Origin: Pontibacillus yanchengensis Y32
GTDB lineage: Bacteria; Bacillota; Bacilli; Bacillales; BH030062
Assembly: GCF_000770635.1 (NCBI RefSeq)
Contig: NZ_AVBF01000022.1
Span: 1 to 58,393 of the forward strand
Reading direction: 5' to 3'
Length of the DNA stretch: 58,393 nucleotides
Part shown: positions 18,023-26,651 of the stretch, piece after piece
Numbering within the stretch: position 1 is the stretch's first letter
How the letters are laid out: every line of letters begins with the position of its first letter
Notes under the pieces: generated by a model
Seen by the model: the letters and a program-made list of their open reading frames with translations, nothing else
The model's database searches: none
What the model was told of the DNA's origin: nothing
Made by a program: the position numbers and the translations under genes

Positions 18023-18189
18023 TTTTATTAACTCCTTTTGTTAGATTAATCTCGTTCATGTTATCACATCTTACTCTTTCGGATGTTTGAAAATGTGAAA
18101 TATTTTCCTCAAGGGGTAACTAAAATATACTACATAATAGATTCTGCTCTGAATTTATTCTTGTAGAACTCCTAGGGAATACACATAAT

Positions 18190-18225
18190 AAAAACGCGTG
18201 AATATGATTAGCTCTATTCACGCGT
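18190..18225 (-). terminator. Terminator after the tandem-domain secreted protein
   Basis: ACGCGTGAATA (18194-18204) pairs perfectly with TATTCACGCGT (18215-18225). On the minus strand the 11-bp stem is followed by TTTTTATTAT. Confidence 0.88.
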
Positions 18226-18241
18226 TCTAGTTAACTACTAT

Positions 18242-19951
18242 TTACTTTGCAGCATCTTTCCAATATTCATAAGAGTGGACTACTTCTCCTTGATAAGATG
18301 AATCATCTTCAAGGACATCCTCTGTCTTATCTAACTCTGTTATCATTTCTTCTTCTCCCTCTTCATAAAAAGAGATATAAGGTGTCTCTTCCATCTCCTG
18401 CATTTCGACGGATATGACAAGATCTTTGCCAAGATTGTTAGCAAAAGCTACTTCCTCTTTAGACACATCAATGATCCCACCTGGTCCTTCAGAGGAATCT
18501 CGAAATGCCATAATGGCAGTATGATCCAATTGTTTGATTACCCATTTAGAGAACGATAGATTTGGTTGACCTGGCGTCTCATGGTCATCTAACCACATGG
18601 CGAGACTTACACTTGTTTCTAAATTTGAATTGTCTTCAACTTTGTCTACAAACAATTCCATATTATCTTTCCACGTGTTCATCACAGCTTTTTTATCTTC
18701 AGACCATTCTTGTAATGTATAAGGTTCTACATCCAGATGGATTCCATCAAATTGCTGTTCTTCTGAAACACTAGAGTTATAATTTGTTACATAATCCACA
18801 AACATCTTCAATCGTTTTTCACCTTTTTGCAGGGCCCATATAGGATGTCCACCCATTGCATGTACTTCAATCCCTGCTTCATGCGCCTTTTCTACAAAAT
18901 CTTTATAAACGGAGAAATTTTTCGTCCGATCTAAACGTGTGTACAGAAAGTTAAGGTTATTTTCTTTGGCAAACTCTATGATTTCATCTGGAGATTCTAT
19001 TAGGTTGGAAGCGTGCCAAATATAAGTACCTCGAACATTATTGGATGGAGTAGGTTGTTGATTATCTTCCGTTTCGGTTGTTTTATTATTTTTTTCGGTA
19101 GACAGGTAACTGTACTGATCAATGGAATATCCAATGTAGGCAGGATTGTCTTTTAAGTGCTTTTCTAACACATGAAGATGCATCTGCATATCATCTGTGC
19201 CTTCCTCATAAAATGACGTAACATCTTCTCCTGTGTCAGCCAAGGTAACCCCTACCGAAACCTCCTTATCTAATTCGTTGGCTATTTCTAATTCATCTTT
19301 AATTAACGCAATCACACCACTTGAACCTTCGATTGTGTCACGATGAGCTAGCACCGTAATATGATCGAATTGTTTCATTATCCATTTTTGAAAAGGTGTC
19401 TCTGATTGATTCGGTGTCTCCACCCCATCTAAATAAAATGGAATAGAAATACTAGTAGTCAGCTCAGCGTCATTGACTTCGTTTTGAAATGCACTTAGAT
19501 TCGCTTTCCAATCTTCCAAAACGGCTTTTGAATTTTCCTCCCATTGCTCTGTATGCTGAGCTTGGATGTCCAAGTGAATCCCAGCAAACTTTTCATTTTC
19601 GGAAACCATATCATTATACTTCTCAACCCATTTCGTAAAATCCATAAGTGCTTGTTGATTCTCTTCAAGCCCCCATGAAGGTTTCCCCTCTAATGCATGA
19701 ACCTCTATCCCTGCTGCGTTTGCTTTTCGAATAAATGATTTGTAGTAAAAGCTGGAACGATTGGTGTTAATGTTTAGATAAATTGTATTGATGTCATGCT
19801 GTTTACTCTTTGAAATAATCTCTTCTGTCTCCGTTGGTAGGTCTGCTGTTTCTACACGGAGCACATTTTGTTTATCATCCGGTTGGGACCAACCAACTAG
19901 AAGCATAGTCATACAAATTAGTAGAATAAAATAAAAAGGATGTTTGTTCAT
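18242..19951 (-). CDS. Secreted protein with two tandem TIM-barrel glycosidase-like domains
   Basis: The 569-aa protein has a signal peptide or anchor (residues about 6-23) and two similar domains of about 250 residues. Matched segments include AAGIEVHALEGKPSWGL / EAGIEVHAMGGHPIWAL and QFDHITVLAHRDTIEG / QLDHTAIMAFRDSSEG. The second domain has FDGIHLDVEPY, like the D-x-E catalytic strand of some glycoside hydrolases. The first reads FAGIHLDIQAQ, so the Glu is Gln. A second acidic position also differs (VEMQEME versus VTLADTG). The ATG at 19951 follows GGAGG; the frame extends to 19969 without a site. Substrate is unknown; a cell-wall or polysaccharide target is possible. Confidence 0.7.
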   Translation of the reverse strand: MNKHPFYFILLICMTMLLVGWSQPDDKQNVLRVETADLPTETEEIISKSKQHDINTIYLNINTNRSSFYYKSFIRKANAAGIEVHALEGKPSWGLEENQQALMDFTKWVEKYNDMVSENEKFAGIHLDIQAQHTEQWEENSKAVLEDWKANLSAFQNEVNDAELTTSISIPFYLDGVETPNQSETPFQKWIMKQFDHITVLAHRDTIEGSSGVIALIKDELEIANELDKEVSVGVTLADTGEDVTSFYEEGTDDMQMHLHVLEKHLKDNPAYIGYSIDQYSYLSTEKNNKTTETEDNQQPTPSNNVRGTYIWHASNLIESPDEIIEFAKENNLNFLYTRLDRTKNFSVYKDFVEKAHEAGIEVHAMGGHPIWALQKGEKRLKMFVDYVTNYNSSVSEEQQFDGIHLDVEPYTLQEWSEDKKAVMNTWKDNMELFVDKVEDNSNLETSVSLAMWLDDHETPGQPNLSFSKWVIKQLDHTAIMAFRDSSEGPGGIIDVSKEEVAFANNLGKDLVISVEMQEMEETPYISFYEEGEEEMITELDKTEDVLEDDSSYQGEVVHSYEYWKDAAK

Positions 19952-20380
19952 TCTTTTCCTCCAAGTCATATGTGTAAGTTAGATTTGTATAATTGTTCAT
20001 GTTTTCTATGTACAGAATGAAGGATGTTTACTATCTGAAAAAGTTGGTAAAACATGAAACAATATGCAATTTGTTTTTGCACGACTTTAATCTAACATGG
20101 TTCAAAAGAGATTATCATCGAAAAATCAATTTCGGCATACCGAATAATGATTAACGGAGGTACGCAAAAAAACAACTCCTTGTTCACCCTCTACAAGCTT
20201 AAACAAAGCTTTATCGTAGCGATTTTTACCACAGAGAGGATTTATATAATTAAGACCCCAGGGTAGTAAGTGAGAAAAACATCAAATCTTCTTTTCTTAC
20301 AAAAAAAGAGCAAATTCCATCCAAGGAATTTGCTCTTCTTCTTCTATCCATCTCTATACCGTACCGACTTGCCCCCCCTG
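19952..20380. other. Intergenic region, aceA end to secreted-protein gene
   Basis: Apart from the aceA terminator near 20301-20335, this stretch should hold the promoter of the minus-strand gene at 19951. A short palindrome, TTCGGCATACCGAA (20131-20144), is visible. A 39-codon plus-strand frame near 20148 has no ribosome-binding site and no recognised product, so it was not called. Confidence 0.4.
20301..20335 (-). terminator. Terminator of the aceB-aceA operon
   Basis: GAGCAAATTCC (20308-20318) pairs perfectly with GGAATTTGCTC (20325-20335). On the minus strand the stem is followed by seven T. Confidence 0.92.
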
Positions 20381-21673
20381 TTAGGAATGAACCTGCTGAT
20401 CGGTAAACTGCTCCGATTCGGTAGACCCTTTCAATGCAGTAGTTGAAGATGTCCCTCCTGATACTACTTGAGCCACTTCATCAAAATAACCTGTTCCAAC
20501 TTCACGTTGGTGTCTGGTTGCCGAGTACCCATATTCTTCACTAGCAAACTCGGCTTGTTGAAGAGCTGAGTAAGCTTTCATTCCCTCGTCTTTATACTTT
20601 CTAGCCAATTCGAACATGCCGTGGTTTAGGGCGTGGAAACCGGCAAGTGTTACGAATTGAAATTTGTATCCCATTTCAGCAAGTTGTTGCTGGAAGGTGG
20701 CGATCGTTTGTTGGTTAAGCTTCTTTTCCCAATTAAAAGATGGAGAGCAGTTATAAGCCAACAGCTTACCTGGGAATTTTTCATGGATGGCATCAGCAAA
20801 TTGTTGCGCCTCCTGAAGATTCGGTTCAGACGTCTCACACCAAATCAAATCAGCATACGGAGCGTAAGCTAGACCCCTGGAAATGGCCTGGTCGATTCCT
20901 GCTTTTGTCTTATAAAATCCTTCTGGTGTGCGCTCCCCTGTCATAAATGTAGCGTCATAAGGGTCAACATCACTCGTGATAAGATCAGCTGCATTTGCGT
21001 CCGTTCTCGCAATTAATACAGTTGGTGTACCCATTACATCGGCCGCAAAACGCGCAGAGATTAAATTTTTCACAGCAACTTGCGTCGGTAACAAGACTTT
21101 TCCACCTAAATGACCACATTTTTTCTCAGAGGATAGCTGATCTTCAAAATGGACTCCAGATGCTCCAGCTTCAATCATACTTTTCATTAGCTCAAATACA
21201 TTTAATTGCCCTCCAAATCCCGCTTCTGCATCCGCTACAATCGGAGCGAACCAATCGGTATCTGTCTTGCCTTCCATGTAATGAATTTGATCAGCACGTT
21301 GAAGCGCTTGGTTGATTCGTTTAACAACCTGCGGAACACTATTGGCAGGATAAAGACTTTGATCAGGATACATATGACCAGATAAGTTCGCATCTGCCGC
21401 AACTTGCCATCCACTTAAATAGATCGCCTTTAAGCCAGCCTTCACTTGTTGCATAGCCTGATTCCCTGTTAGTGCCCCAAGTGCATGCACATAATCTTCT
21501 GTATGGAGAAGTTTCCATAGCTTCTCAGAACCTGTTTTGGCTAATGTATGTTCAATATCGATTGAACCTCTTAACCGTATAACATCCTCTGCTTCATATG
21601 GACGGGTAATCCCTTTCCAACGCTCCTCCTGCTTCCAATGCTGCTTCAATTTCTCTACACGTTCTTGCTTCAC
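20381..21673 (-). CDS. aceA: Isocitrate lyase
   Basis: The 430-aa protein cleaves isocitrate to succinate and glyoxylate, the first step of the glyoxylate shunt. It carries the catalytic signature KKCGH (in [12 protein letters not shown]), with [15 protein letters not shown] and [12 protein letters not shown] as in E. coli AceA (434 aa). Start is a GTG at 21673; GGAGG lies seven bases before it. It follows aceB by 27 bases in one operon. The shunt lets cells grow on acetate or fatty acids, which fits the fatty-acid P450 nearby only loosely. Confidence 0.96.
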   Translation of the reverse strand: MKQERVEKLKQHWKQEERWKGITRPYEAEDVIRLRGSIDIEHTLAKTGSEKLWKLLHTEDYVHALGALTGNQAMQQVKAGLKAIYLSGWQVAADANLSGHMYPDQSLYPANSVPQVVKRINQALQRADQIHYMEGKTDTDWFAPIVADAEAGFGGQLNVFELMKSMIEAGASGVHFEDQLSSEKKCGHLGGKVLLPTQVAVKNLISARFAADVMGTPTVLIARTDANAADLITSDVDPYDATFMTGERTPEGFYKTKAGIDQAISRGLAYAPYADLIWCETSEPNLQEAQQFADAIHEKFPGKLLAYNCSPSFNWEKKLNQQTIATFQQQLAEMGYKFQFVTLAGFHALNHGMFELARKYKDEGMKAYSALQQAEFASEEYGYSATRHQREVGTGYFDEVAQVVSGGTSSTTALKGSTESEQFTDQQVHS

Positions 21674-21700
21674 ACCAATTCCTCCTTCATATTAGCTCGC

Positions 21701-23290
21701 TTACAATTGTTCATAAGCCGGTATTGTTAAAAATTCCGCAAACTCATCTTCTCGAATAAGTTTAGTAAACAGAGCTGCTGCTGCTTCATAACGGTTGTTT
21801 CGGTAAGTTTCATAGCCAACTAGTTGAGCAATTTTCTCCAGTTCTTCCTGCTTTATTTCCTCTACAAGCTCCAATGTTACCTTTCGATTATCGGTTAACT
21901 TCCCTTTAGGATGACGAATCCACTGCCATACTTGAGCTCTTGATATTTCTGCTGTCGCCGCATCTTCCATCAAGTTATTTATAGGAGCAGCCCCTCTACC
22001 CATGAACCAGGAAGCAATATACTGTATGCCAACATTAATATTAGTCCGTAATCCTTGTTCTGTTATGTCTCCTATTGGTACTTCCAATAAATCTTCAGCT
22101 GTAACCTCCACATCTTCTCTTTTGTTGGCGATTTGATTCGGAGAAGGCATTCCCTTATCAAACACTTCCTTAGCGGTCAAAACCATGCCCGGGTGGGCGA
22201 CCCATGTCCCGTCATGTCCATCATTCACCTCACGCTCCTTATCAGCCTTCACTTTCTGGAAAGCAAGCGCGTTTGCTTCTGGATTATTTTTAATAGGTAT
22301 TTGAGCTGCCATACCACCAATTGCTGGCGCATTACGTTTGTGGCACGTTTGAATGACAAGCAACGAATACGCTCGCATAAATGGAACTTCCATTGTCACT
22401 TGCGCTCGGTCAGGTAAAATCACATTAGGATCGTGGCGGAACTTCTTCAAGTAACTAAAGATGTAGTCCCAGCGACCGCAATTTAATCCAGCCGAATGGT
22501 CTTTGAGTTCATATAAGATTTCATCCATTTCAAAGCTAGCCAAAATGGTCTCAATTAGTACAGTTGCTTTAATTGTTCCGTTCGGAATACCGAGCTCTTG
22601 TTGTGCGAATACAAACATGTCATTCCACAAACGTGCTTCAAGATGATTTTCCATTTTTGGAAGGTAAAAATAAGGACCTGAGTCACGCGCGATAAGCTCC
22701 TTTGCATTATGGAAGAAATACAAACCGAAATCGATGATGCCAGCTGATACTGGAGTACCATTGATGGTCACGTGCTTTTCATCCAAATGCCATCCTCTTG
22801 GTCGAACCATTAAAACTGCAGGATTTTCACCTAATTGATACACTTTTCCTCTATCATTTTCAAAGTAAATCGTCCGTCGAATGGCATCTCGCAAATTAAT
22901 TTGTCCTTGAATCGTGTTAGACCAAGTTGGGGAATTAGAGTCCTCAAAATCAGCCATAAACACGCTAGCTCCTGAATTCAGCGCATTGATAATCATTTTC
23001 CGGTCCACAGGTCCTGTAATCTCCACCCGTCGATCCTGCAAATCATCCGGTAAAGGGGCAATCGTCCAAGCGCCCTCTCGGATATCAGTAGTTTCAGGTA
23101 AAAAAGTGGGCTTCTTTCCCTCTTCTAATCGATGTTGGATATGGGTGCGTCTTTCCAAAAGCTGTTGTCTACGCTCCTCAAACTTATGATGAAGCTTTTC
23201 AATGAAATCTAAAGCTTCATCCGTCAGAATTTCATCAAATCCTTCTTCCATTGAACCATTAATTTGAATGCTACTCCGATCTGTCTTCAT
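21701..23290 (-). CDS. aceB: Malate synthase A
   Basis: The 529-aa protein condenses glyoxylate with acetyl-CoA to malate, the second shunt enzyme. Family features include [41 protein letters not shown], and a C-terminal [19 protein letters not shown] with the catalytic Asp region. Length is typical of the A isoform. It is the first gene of the operon with aceA downstream. A site resembling GGGAGTGG lies before the ATG. Confidence 0.96.
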   Translation of the reverse strand: MKTDRSSIQINGSMEEGFDEILTDEALDFIEKLHHKFEERRQQLLERRTHIQHRLEEGKKPTFLPETTDIREGAWTIAPLPDDLQDRRVEITGPVDRKMIINALNSGASVFMADFEDSNSPTWSNTIQGQINLRDAIRRTIYFENDRGKVYQLGENPAVLMVRPRGWHLDEKHVTINGTPVSAGIIDFGLYFFHNAKELIARDSGPYFYLPKMENHLEARLWNDMFVFAQQELGIPNGTIKATVLIETILASFEMDEILYELKDHSAGLNCGRWDYIFSYLKKFRHDPNVILPDRAQVTMEVPFMRAYSLLVIQTCHKRNAPAIGGMAAQIPIKNNPEANALAFQKVKADKEREVNDGHDGTWVAHPGMVLTAKEVFDKGMPSPNQIANKREDVEVTAEDLLEVPIGDITEQGLRTNINVGIQYIASWFMGRGAAPINNLMEDAATAEISRAQVWQWIRHPKGKLTDNRKVTLELVEEIKQEELEKIAQLVGYETYRNNRYEAAAALFTKLIREDEFAEFLTIPAYEQL

Positions 23291-23342
23291 CTTTTTGAAC
23301 CACTCCCTTTGTTATAAAACAAAAACTACATAAACAATACTA

Positions 23343-23544
23343 TTATATAACAGTTATTGCAAAATTTTTTACTCTTCTTGCTTAGATAGACAACGTTCAC
23401 ATTCCATCATGTACTTTTGACTGTTACTATCCATCTTCTCCCCACACTCAGGACATGCATGAGCTGACATTTTAATTTGTGTCATACGTTTCACCCTCCT
23501 TTTATATAACAGTTTAAATATTATTTATTTGTTATACTACAGTT
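23343..23544. repeat. Repeated TTATATAACAGTT motif around the mini-protein gene
   Basis: TTATATAACAGTT occurs exactly at 23343-23355 and 23502-23514, with a diverged copy, TTATACTACAGTT, at 23532-23544. The copies lie in the upstream regions of aceB and of the mini-protein gene, where an operator would be expected. No regulator can be named. Confidence 0.45.
23369..23485 (-). CDS. YhfH-like zinc-ribbon mini-protein (38 aa)
   Basis: AAGGAGGGTGAAACGT before an ATG at 23485 opens a 38-codon frame ending in TAA at 23371-23369. The product has CPEC and CERC pairs (residues 11-14 and 29-32), typical of a tiny zinc ribbon and of the YhfH family common in Bacillaceae. It lies upstream of aceB on the same strand, separated by a short AT-rich stretch. 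Function of the family is unknown. Confidence 0.75.
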   Translation of the reverse strand: MTQIKMSAHACPECGEKMDSNSQKYMMECERCLSKQEE

Positions 23545-23572
23545 TACTCGCGCCCTATCTGTTTTGCAACAG

Positions 23573-23585
23573 TTTCGACAAAAGT
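23573..23585 (-). promoter_or_regulatory. Spo0A-box sequence upstream of the mini-protein gene
   Basis: Read on the minus strand, ACTTTTGTCGAAA contains the full Spo0A core TGTCGAA. It lies 88 bases before the start of the YhfH-like gene and forms a 13-bp inverted repeat with the copy at 23716-23728. Confidence 0.5.
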
Positions 23586-23715
23586 TTTTTGAAAATTTTC
23601 ATTTTTAATGGTTAGCTAAGAGAGTATCACATAGTTCTTGGTTTGGTTTTAATGTCCTTAAATAGTATCTTTTACAAAGCTCTGTTGGGCAAAAATATTC
23701 TATAATTCTGATTGT

Positions 23716-23730
23716 ACTTTTGTCGAAAAA
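23716..23730 (+). promoter_or_regulatory. Spo0A-box sequence upstream of the GGDEF-EAL gene
   Basis: ACTTTTGTCGAAAAA contains TGTCGAA, the established Spo0A recognition core. It lies about 65 bases before the start codon at 23795, in the probable promoter zone. In B. subtilis the c-di-GMP phosphodiesterase gene pdeH is repressed by Spo0A, so control of this EAL gene by Spo0A is plausible. Confidence 0.6.
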
Positions 23731-23794
23731 CGGTAACATTTCAACTATATCCCAGATGATATAATAAACTTAAATGATACAGGAGGGGCTCCTT

Positions 23795-25948
23795 ATGAAG
23801 CGAACAGGACGTTTAACATCGGTAGGATTGATTTTTCTAATAAAAGCTTATTTTTATACTACCGATTACATCCATGGAGTGGGAGTTAGCCCGTTAGAGT
23901 GGGCAATATCCATCCTTCTTTTAATTGGGGTCTATTATTTAGGTCTCCATTATGATAGATCCCGATATTATGCTGGGATAGTCCGGGACCTTTTCGATCA
24001 CAGCCAGACAATGCTTTGGACTTACGAATGGAACGGAGATCGTTCGTTCATTTCAGAAGGATGCGAAGCGGTGTACGGATTTCCTCGAGAAGCGTTTGAA
24101 TCTGATCCAAATTTGTGGCTTAAGCAGGTCCACCCATCTGACCAGGCGATTGCTGATGAATTTGAAATAGAAACGTTGAATGGAGAGCAACGAACTGCCC
24201 GCTATCGCATTTATCATCGAAATGGCAGTATTAAATGGATTCAGAATACAGGAAATCCAGTTTACAATAGAAAAGGAGCGCTGGAAAAAATCATCGGCGT
24301 GACGATTGATGTCACAACAGAGGTCGAGACTCAGAAAAAGCTTCAGTCGGTTCAGTCTGCCATTGATGAAGCAGCAATTGTCACCATGACAGATGCCTCA
24401 GGAACAATAACATATGTCAATGAGAAGTTCGTACAAATATCTGGATACTCTTCCTCTGAGGTAATTGGAAAAACTCATAAGTTGATTAATTCAGGTTTTC
24501 ATAGTTCATCCTTTTTTAAAGAAATGTGGGAGACAATTCAATCAGGAAACTCCTGGAAGGGGTTAATTCGAAATCAAGGGAAAGAAGGTTGTATATTCTG
24601 GATGGATGCAACGATTGTCCCAATTCTTGATTCGGAAGGTAAGCCATATGAATACGTGTCTATTCGATATGATATAACTGAGCAAATTGAATCGAAACAT
24701 CATATTCAATATCTAGCCTTCCATGACCAACTTACAGGCCTGGGGAATCGTCATGCCATGAATACTGATCTTGACAATACTATGAGTGACCGCCCCTATC
24801 ATAAACCGCTCTCTTTGCTGTTTTTAGATTTGGATCGGTTCAAGACTATTAATGACACACTTGGACATCGCTTTGGAGATCGAGTACTCAACTCGATTTC
24901 ATTTATACTAAAGTCCTTTTTGGGAGATGAGGCAAAGCTTTACAGGTATGGAGGTGATGAATTTATCGTGCTAGTTGAAAACGGGGATGAGGAGCAAGCT
25001 GTCTCCATGGCACAAGATATGATTGCAGCGTGTTCTGAGCCGATTCAAATTGATGGATGTGAGGTGTACACAACTCCAAGTATTGGAATTAGTTTATTTC
25101 CTGATCATGCGGAAACGTCAGAACAGTTGCTACGCATGGCTGATACCGCTATGTATGCAGCAAAAGAACATGGGCGCTGTGGGTATCGTTTGTATGATAC
25201 ATTTTTAGATGAAAAGACGAGCCGAACAGCTTATATTGAACGAGAACTACGTAAAGCGCTCACGGAAGAAGATTTCGAACTTCATTATCAACCAAAAGTT
25301 AACCTTGTAACCATGGAAGTCGTAGGTTATGAGGCCTTAATTCGTTGGCGTCATGAAACAGAAGGTTGGATTTCTCCAGGTGAATTCATTACGATTGCAG
25401 AGGAGACAGACGTAATTTTTGGTTTAGGTGAATGGGTGCTTCATCAGGCTTGTCGAGATATGAAACAAAGTCAGAAACAAGTTGCAATTAACATCTCCCC
25501 TCGCCAGTTTGAGGACCCGATGTTTCTTTCAAAGATTAAGGGAATTTTCAGACAGTATGAAATCGAACCTTCCTTTTTTGAATTTGAAATCACAGAATCT
25601 GTCATGAAGGATAAAGAAAGGACGCAATCAATTGTTCAAGATTTAAAGAACATGGGTATCCATATATCTATCGATGATTTTGGTACAGGTTACTCGAATC
25701 TTGCCCTCTTGAGTGATTTGAACATTGACGTTCTTAAAATTGATCGATCATTTATCCAACAATCGAATGAGGAACTCGTTGAAACGGTTATCCGTATGGG
25801 GGAAAGTATGGGGTGTTCCATCATAGCTGAAGGAATCGAGACTAGAGAACAGGCCATGTGGCTAATAAAAAGAGGGTGTTCGGTTGGACAAGGGTATTGG
25901 TTAGGAAAACCTTCCCCGATTGCAAAGAACCAAACAATGAATTGCTAG
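23795..25948 (+). CDS. Membrane PAS-PAS-GGDEF-EAL c-di-GMP signalling protein
   Basis: The 717-aa protein has two N-terminal membrane segments (about residues 9-25 and 34-52), two PAS domains (about 65-175 and 186-300), a GGDEF domain (RYGGDEF, 384-390) and an EAL domain (EAL at 513-515; DDFGTG at 627-632). Both catalytic signatures are intact, so it could make and break c-di-GMP; many such proteins have one dominant activity. No RxxD inhibitory site is seen five residues before GGDEF. AGGAGGGG precedes the ATG at 23795; the frame is open to 23774 but has no better start. Confidence 0.93.
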   Translation: MKRTGRLTSVGLIFLIKAYFYTTDYIHGVGVSPLEWAISILLLIGVYYLGLHYDRSRYYAGIVRDLFDHSQTMLWTYEWNGDRSFISEGCEAVYGFPREAFESDPNLWLKQVHPSDQAIADEFEIETLNGEQRTARYRIYHRNGSIKWIQNTGNPVYNRKGALEKIIGVTIDVTTEVETQKKLQSVQSAIDEAAIVTMTDASGTITYVNEKFVQISGYSSSEVIGKTHKLINSGFHSSSFFKEMWETIQSGNSWKGLIRNQGKEGCIFWMDATIVPILDSEGKPYEYVSIRYDITEQIESKHHIQYLAFHDQLTGLGNRHAMNTDLDNTMSDRPYHKPLSLLFLDLDRFKTINDTLGHRFGDRVLNSISFILKSFLGDEAKLYRYGGDEFIVLVENGDEEQAVSMAQDMIAACSEPIQIDGCEVYTTPSIGISLFPDHAETSEQLLRMADTAMYAAKEHGRCGYRLYDTFLDEKTSRTAYIERELRKALTEEDFELHYQPKVNLVTMEVVGYEALIRWRHETEGWISPGEFITIAEETDVIFGLGEWVLHQACRDMKQSQKQVAINISPRQFEDPMFLSKIKGIFRQYEIEPSFFEFEITESVMKDKERTQSIVQDLKNMGIHISIDDFGTGYSNLALLSDLNIDVLKIDRSFIQQSNEELVETVIRMGESMGCSIIAEGIETREQAMWLIKRGCSVGQGYWLGKPSPIAKNQTMNC

Positions 25949-25961
25949 GGAGAACAAACAA

Positions 25962-26157
25962 CAAAAGTGCAAGCGCCCGTTTTGCGACGTATGTACTGGA
26001 CTGAACCTTAGGAGATAAAGGAAACACGAAGAACTTAGTAATTCGATGTTGACTTAACGTACAGAGTTGAGAGAAGCACACTAGTCGCTGGCGTTGGAGC
26101 TGGACGTGACCATTTCACTTTTTAAGTTATACACAAGCATTGAATTTTATAATTTCC
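25962..26157. repeat. Dispersed repeat, copy 2 (longest)
   Basis: This 196-base intergenic element begins near CAAGCGCCCG and ends with the shared AGCATTGAATTTTATAATTT. An internal imperfect inverted pair (CGCC with GCGAC near its start; GTCGC with GGCG near 26087) suggests folding. It shares both ends with the shorter copy 3 at 41313-41413. It lies directly after the GGDEF-EAL gene. No coding potential is seen. Confidence 0.75.
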
Positions 26158-26175
26158 TAAATGATTATAAATAAA

Positions 26176-26203
26176 AAGCCTTAAGCTGTTTTTTTACAGG
26201 CTT
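26176..26203. terminator. Weak hairpin after repeat copy 2
   Basis: AAGCCT (26176-26181) and AGGCTT (26198-26203) can pair, with a T-rich loop. The downstream T tract is poor, so function as a terminator of the GGDEF-EAL gene is uncertain. Confidence 0.35.
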
Positions 26204-26268
26204 CAGACTTTCTCTTGGTTAATTTATAAACTTCTTTTTCACTATCTGTTATTGTTATAAGCAAAGTA

Positions 26269-26301
26269 AATAAGTGCGAAACCAAAAGTTCCGCACTTAT
26301 T
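26269..26301 (-). terminator. Terminator of the galactonate operon
   Basis: AATAAGTGCG (26269-26278) pairs with CGCACTTATT (26292-26301). On the minus strand the stem follows the stop codon of the HPr-like gene and ends in TTATTT. Confidence 0.8.
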
Positions 26302-26316
26302 ATAATTATCCATGTA

Positions 26317-26574
26317 TTAAGTTAACCACTCTCTTACCTCATTTAGAGCCTCTTCGCTATCATCACCAATACAGCGGACTGTAATTTCGTCTCCATTTGT
26401 TAGCCTTAAATTAATTAATCCTAAAAAGCTTTTCAAATTCACTTCAATCATACTGCCATCTACGTATTTCTTCAAAAAGATTTCAGAATCAAAACGTTGG
26501 ATTTTGTTACTTAGCTCAATAATGGTTTGAGTCTCATCGATGTTTACTGTAATTACCTTGGAAAGTTCGCTCAT
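26317..26574 (-). CDS. HPr-like protein lacking the catalytic histidine
   Basis: The 85-aa product aligns with HPr in its second half: EVNLKSFLGLINLRLTNGDEITV corresponds to the Ser46 region and following helix of B. subtilis HPr (TVNLKSIMGVMSL), and EEALNEVREWL to the last helix. The segment that normally holds the phosphorylated His15 (GIHARPA) is missing and replaced by DETQTIIEL. Phosphotransfer to PTS sugars is therefore unlikely; a regulatory role through the Ser46 equivalent, as in Crh, is possible. It is the last gene of the galactonate operon, 78 bases after the dehydrogenase. Confidence 0.8.
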   Translation of the reverse strand: MSELSKVITVNIDETQTIIELSNKIQRFDSEIFLKKYVDGSMIEVNLKSFLGLINLRLTNGDEITVRCIGDDSEEALNEVREWLT

Positions 26575-26651
26575 GATTAGTTCCTCCTTATGGATATTAA
26601 ATTATTTTGGAAGCTTTAAAGTAATCATTTTAATCCCAAAAATCAGACCAG

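Noticed and set aside
20148-20267. A 39-codon plus-strand frame in the aceA/secreted-protein gap
   Set aside because: No ribosome-binding site at its start and no recognisable composition; chance frame is likelier.
23795-25948. GGDEF-EAL protein as a degenerate receptor
   Set aside because: Both GGDEF and EAL signatures, and DDFGTG, are intact, so loss of catalysis is not supported.
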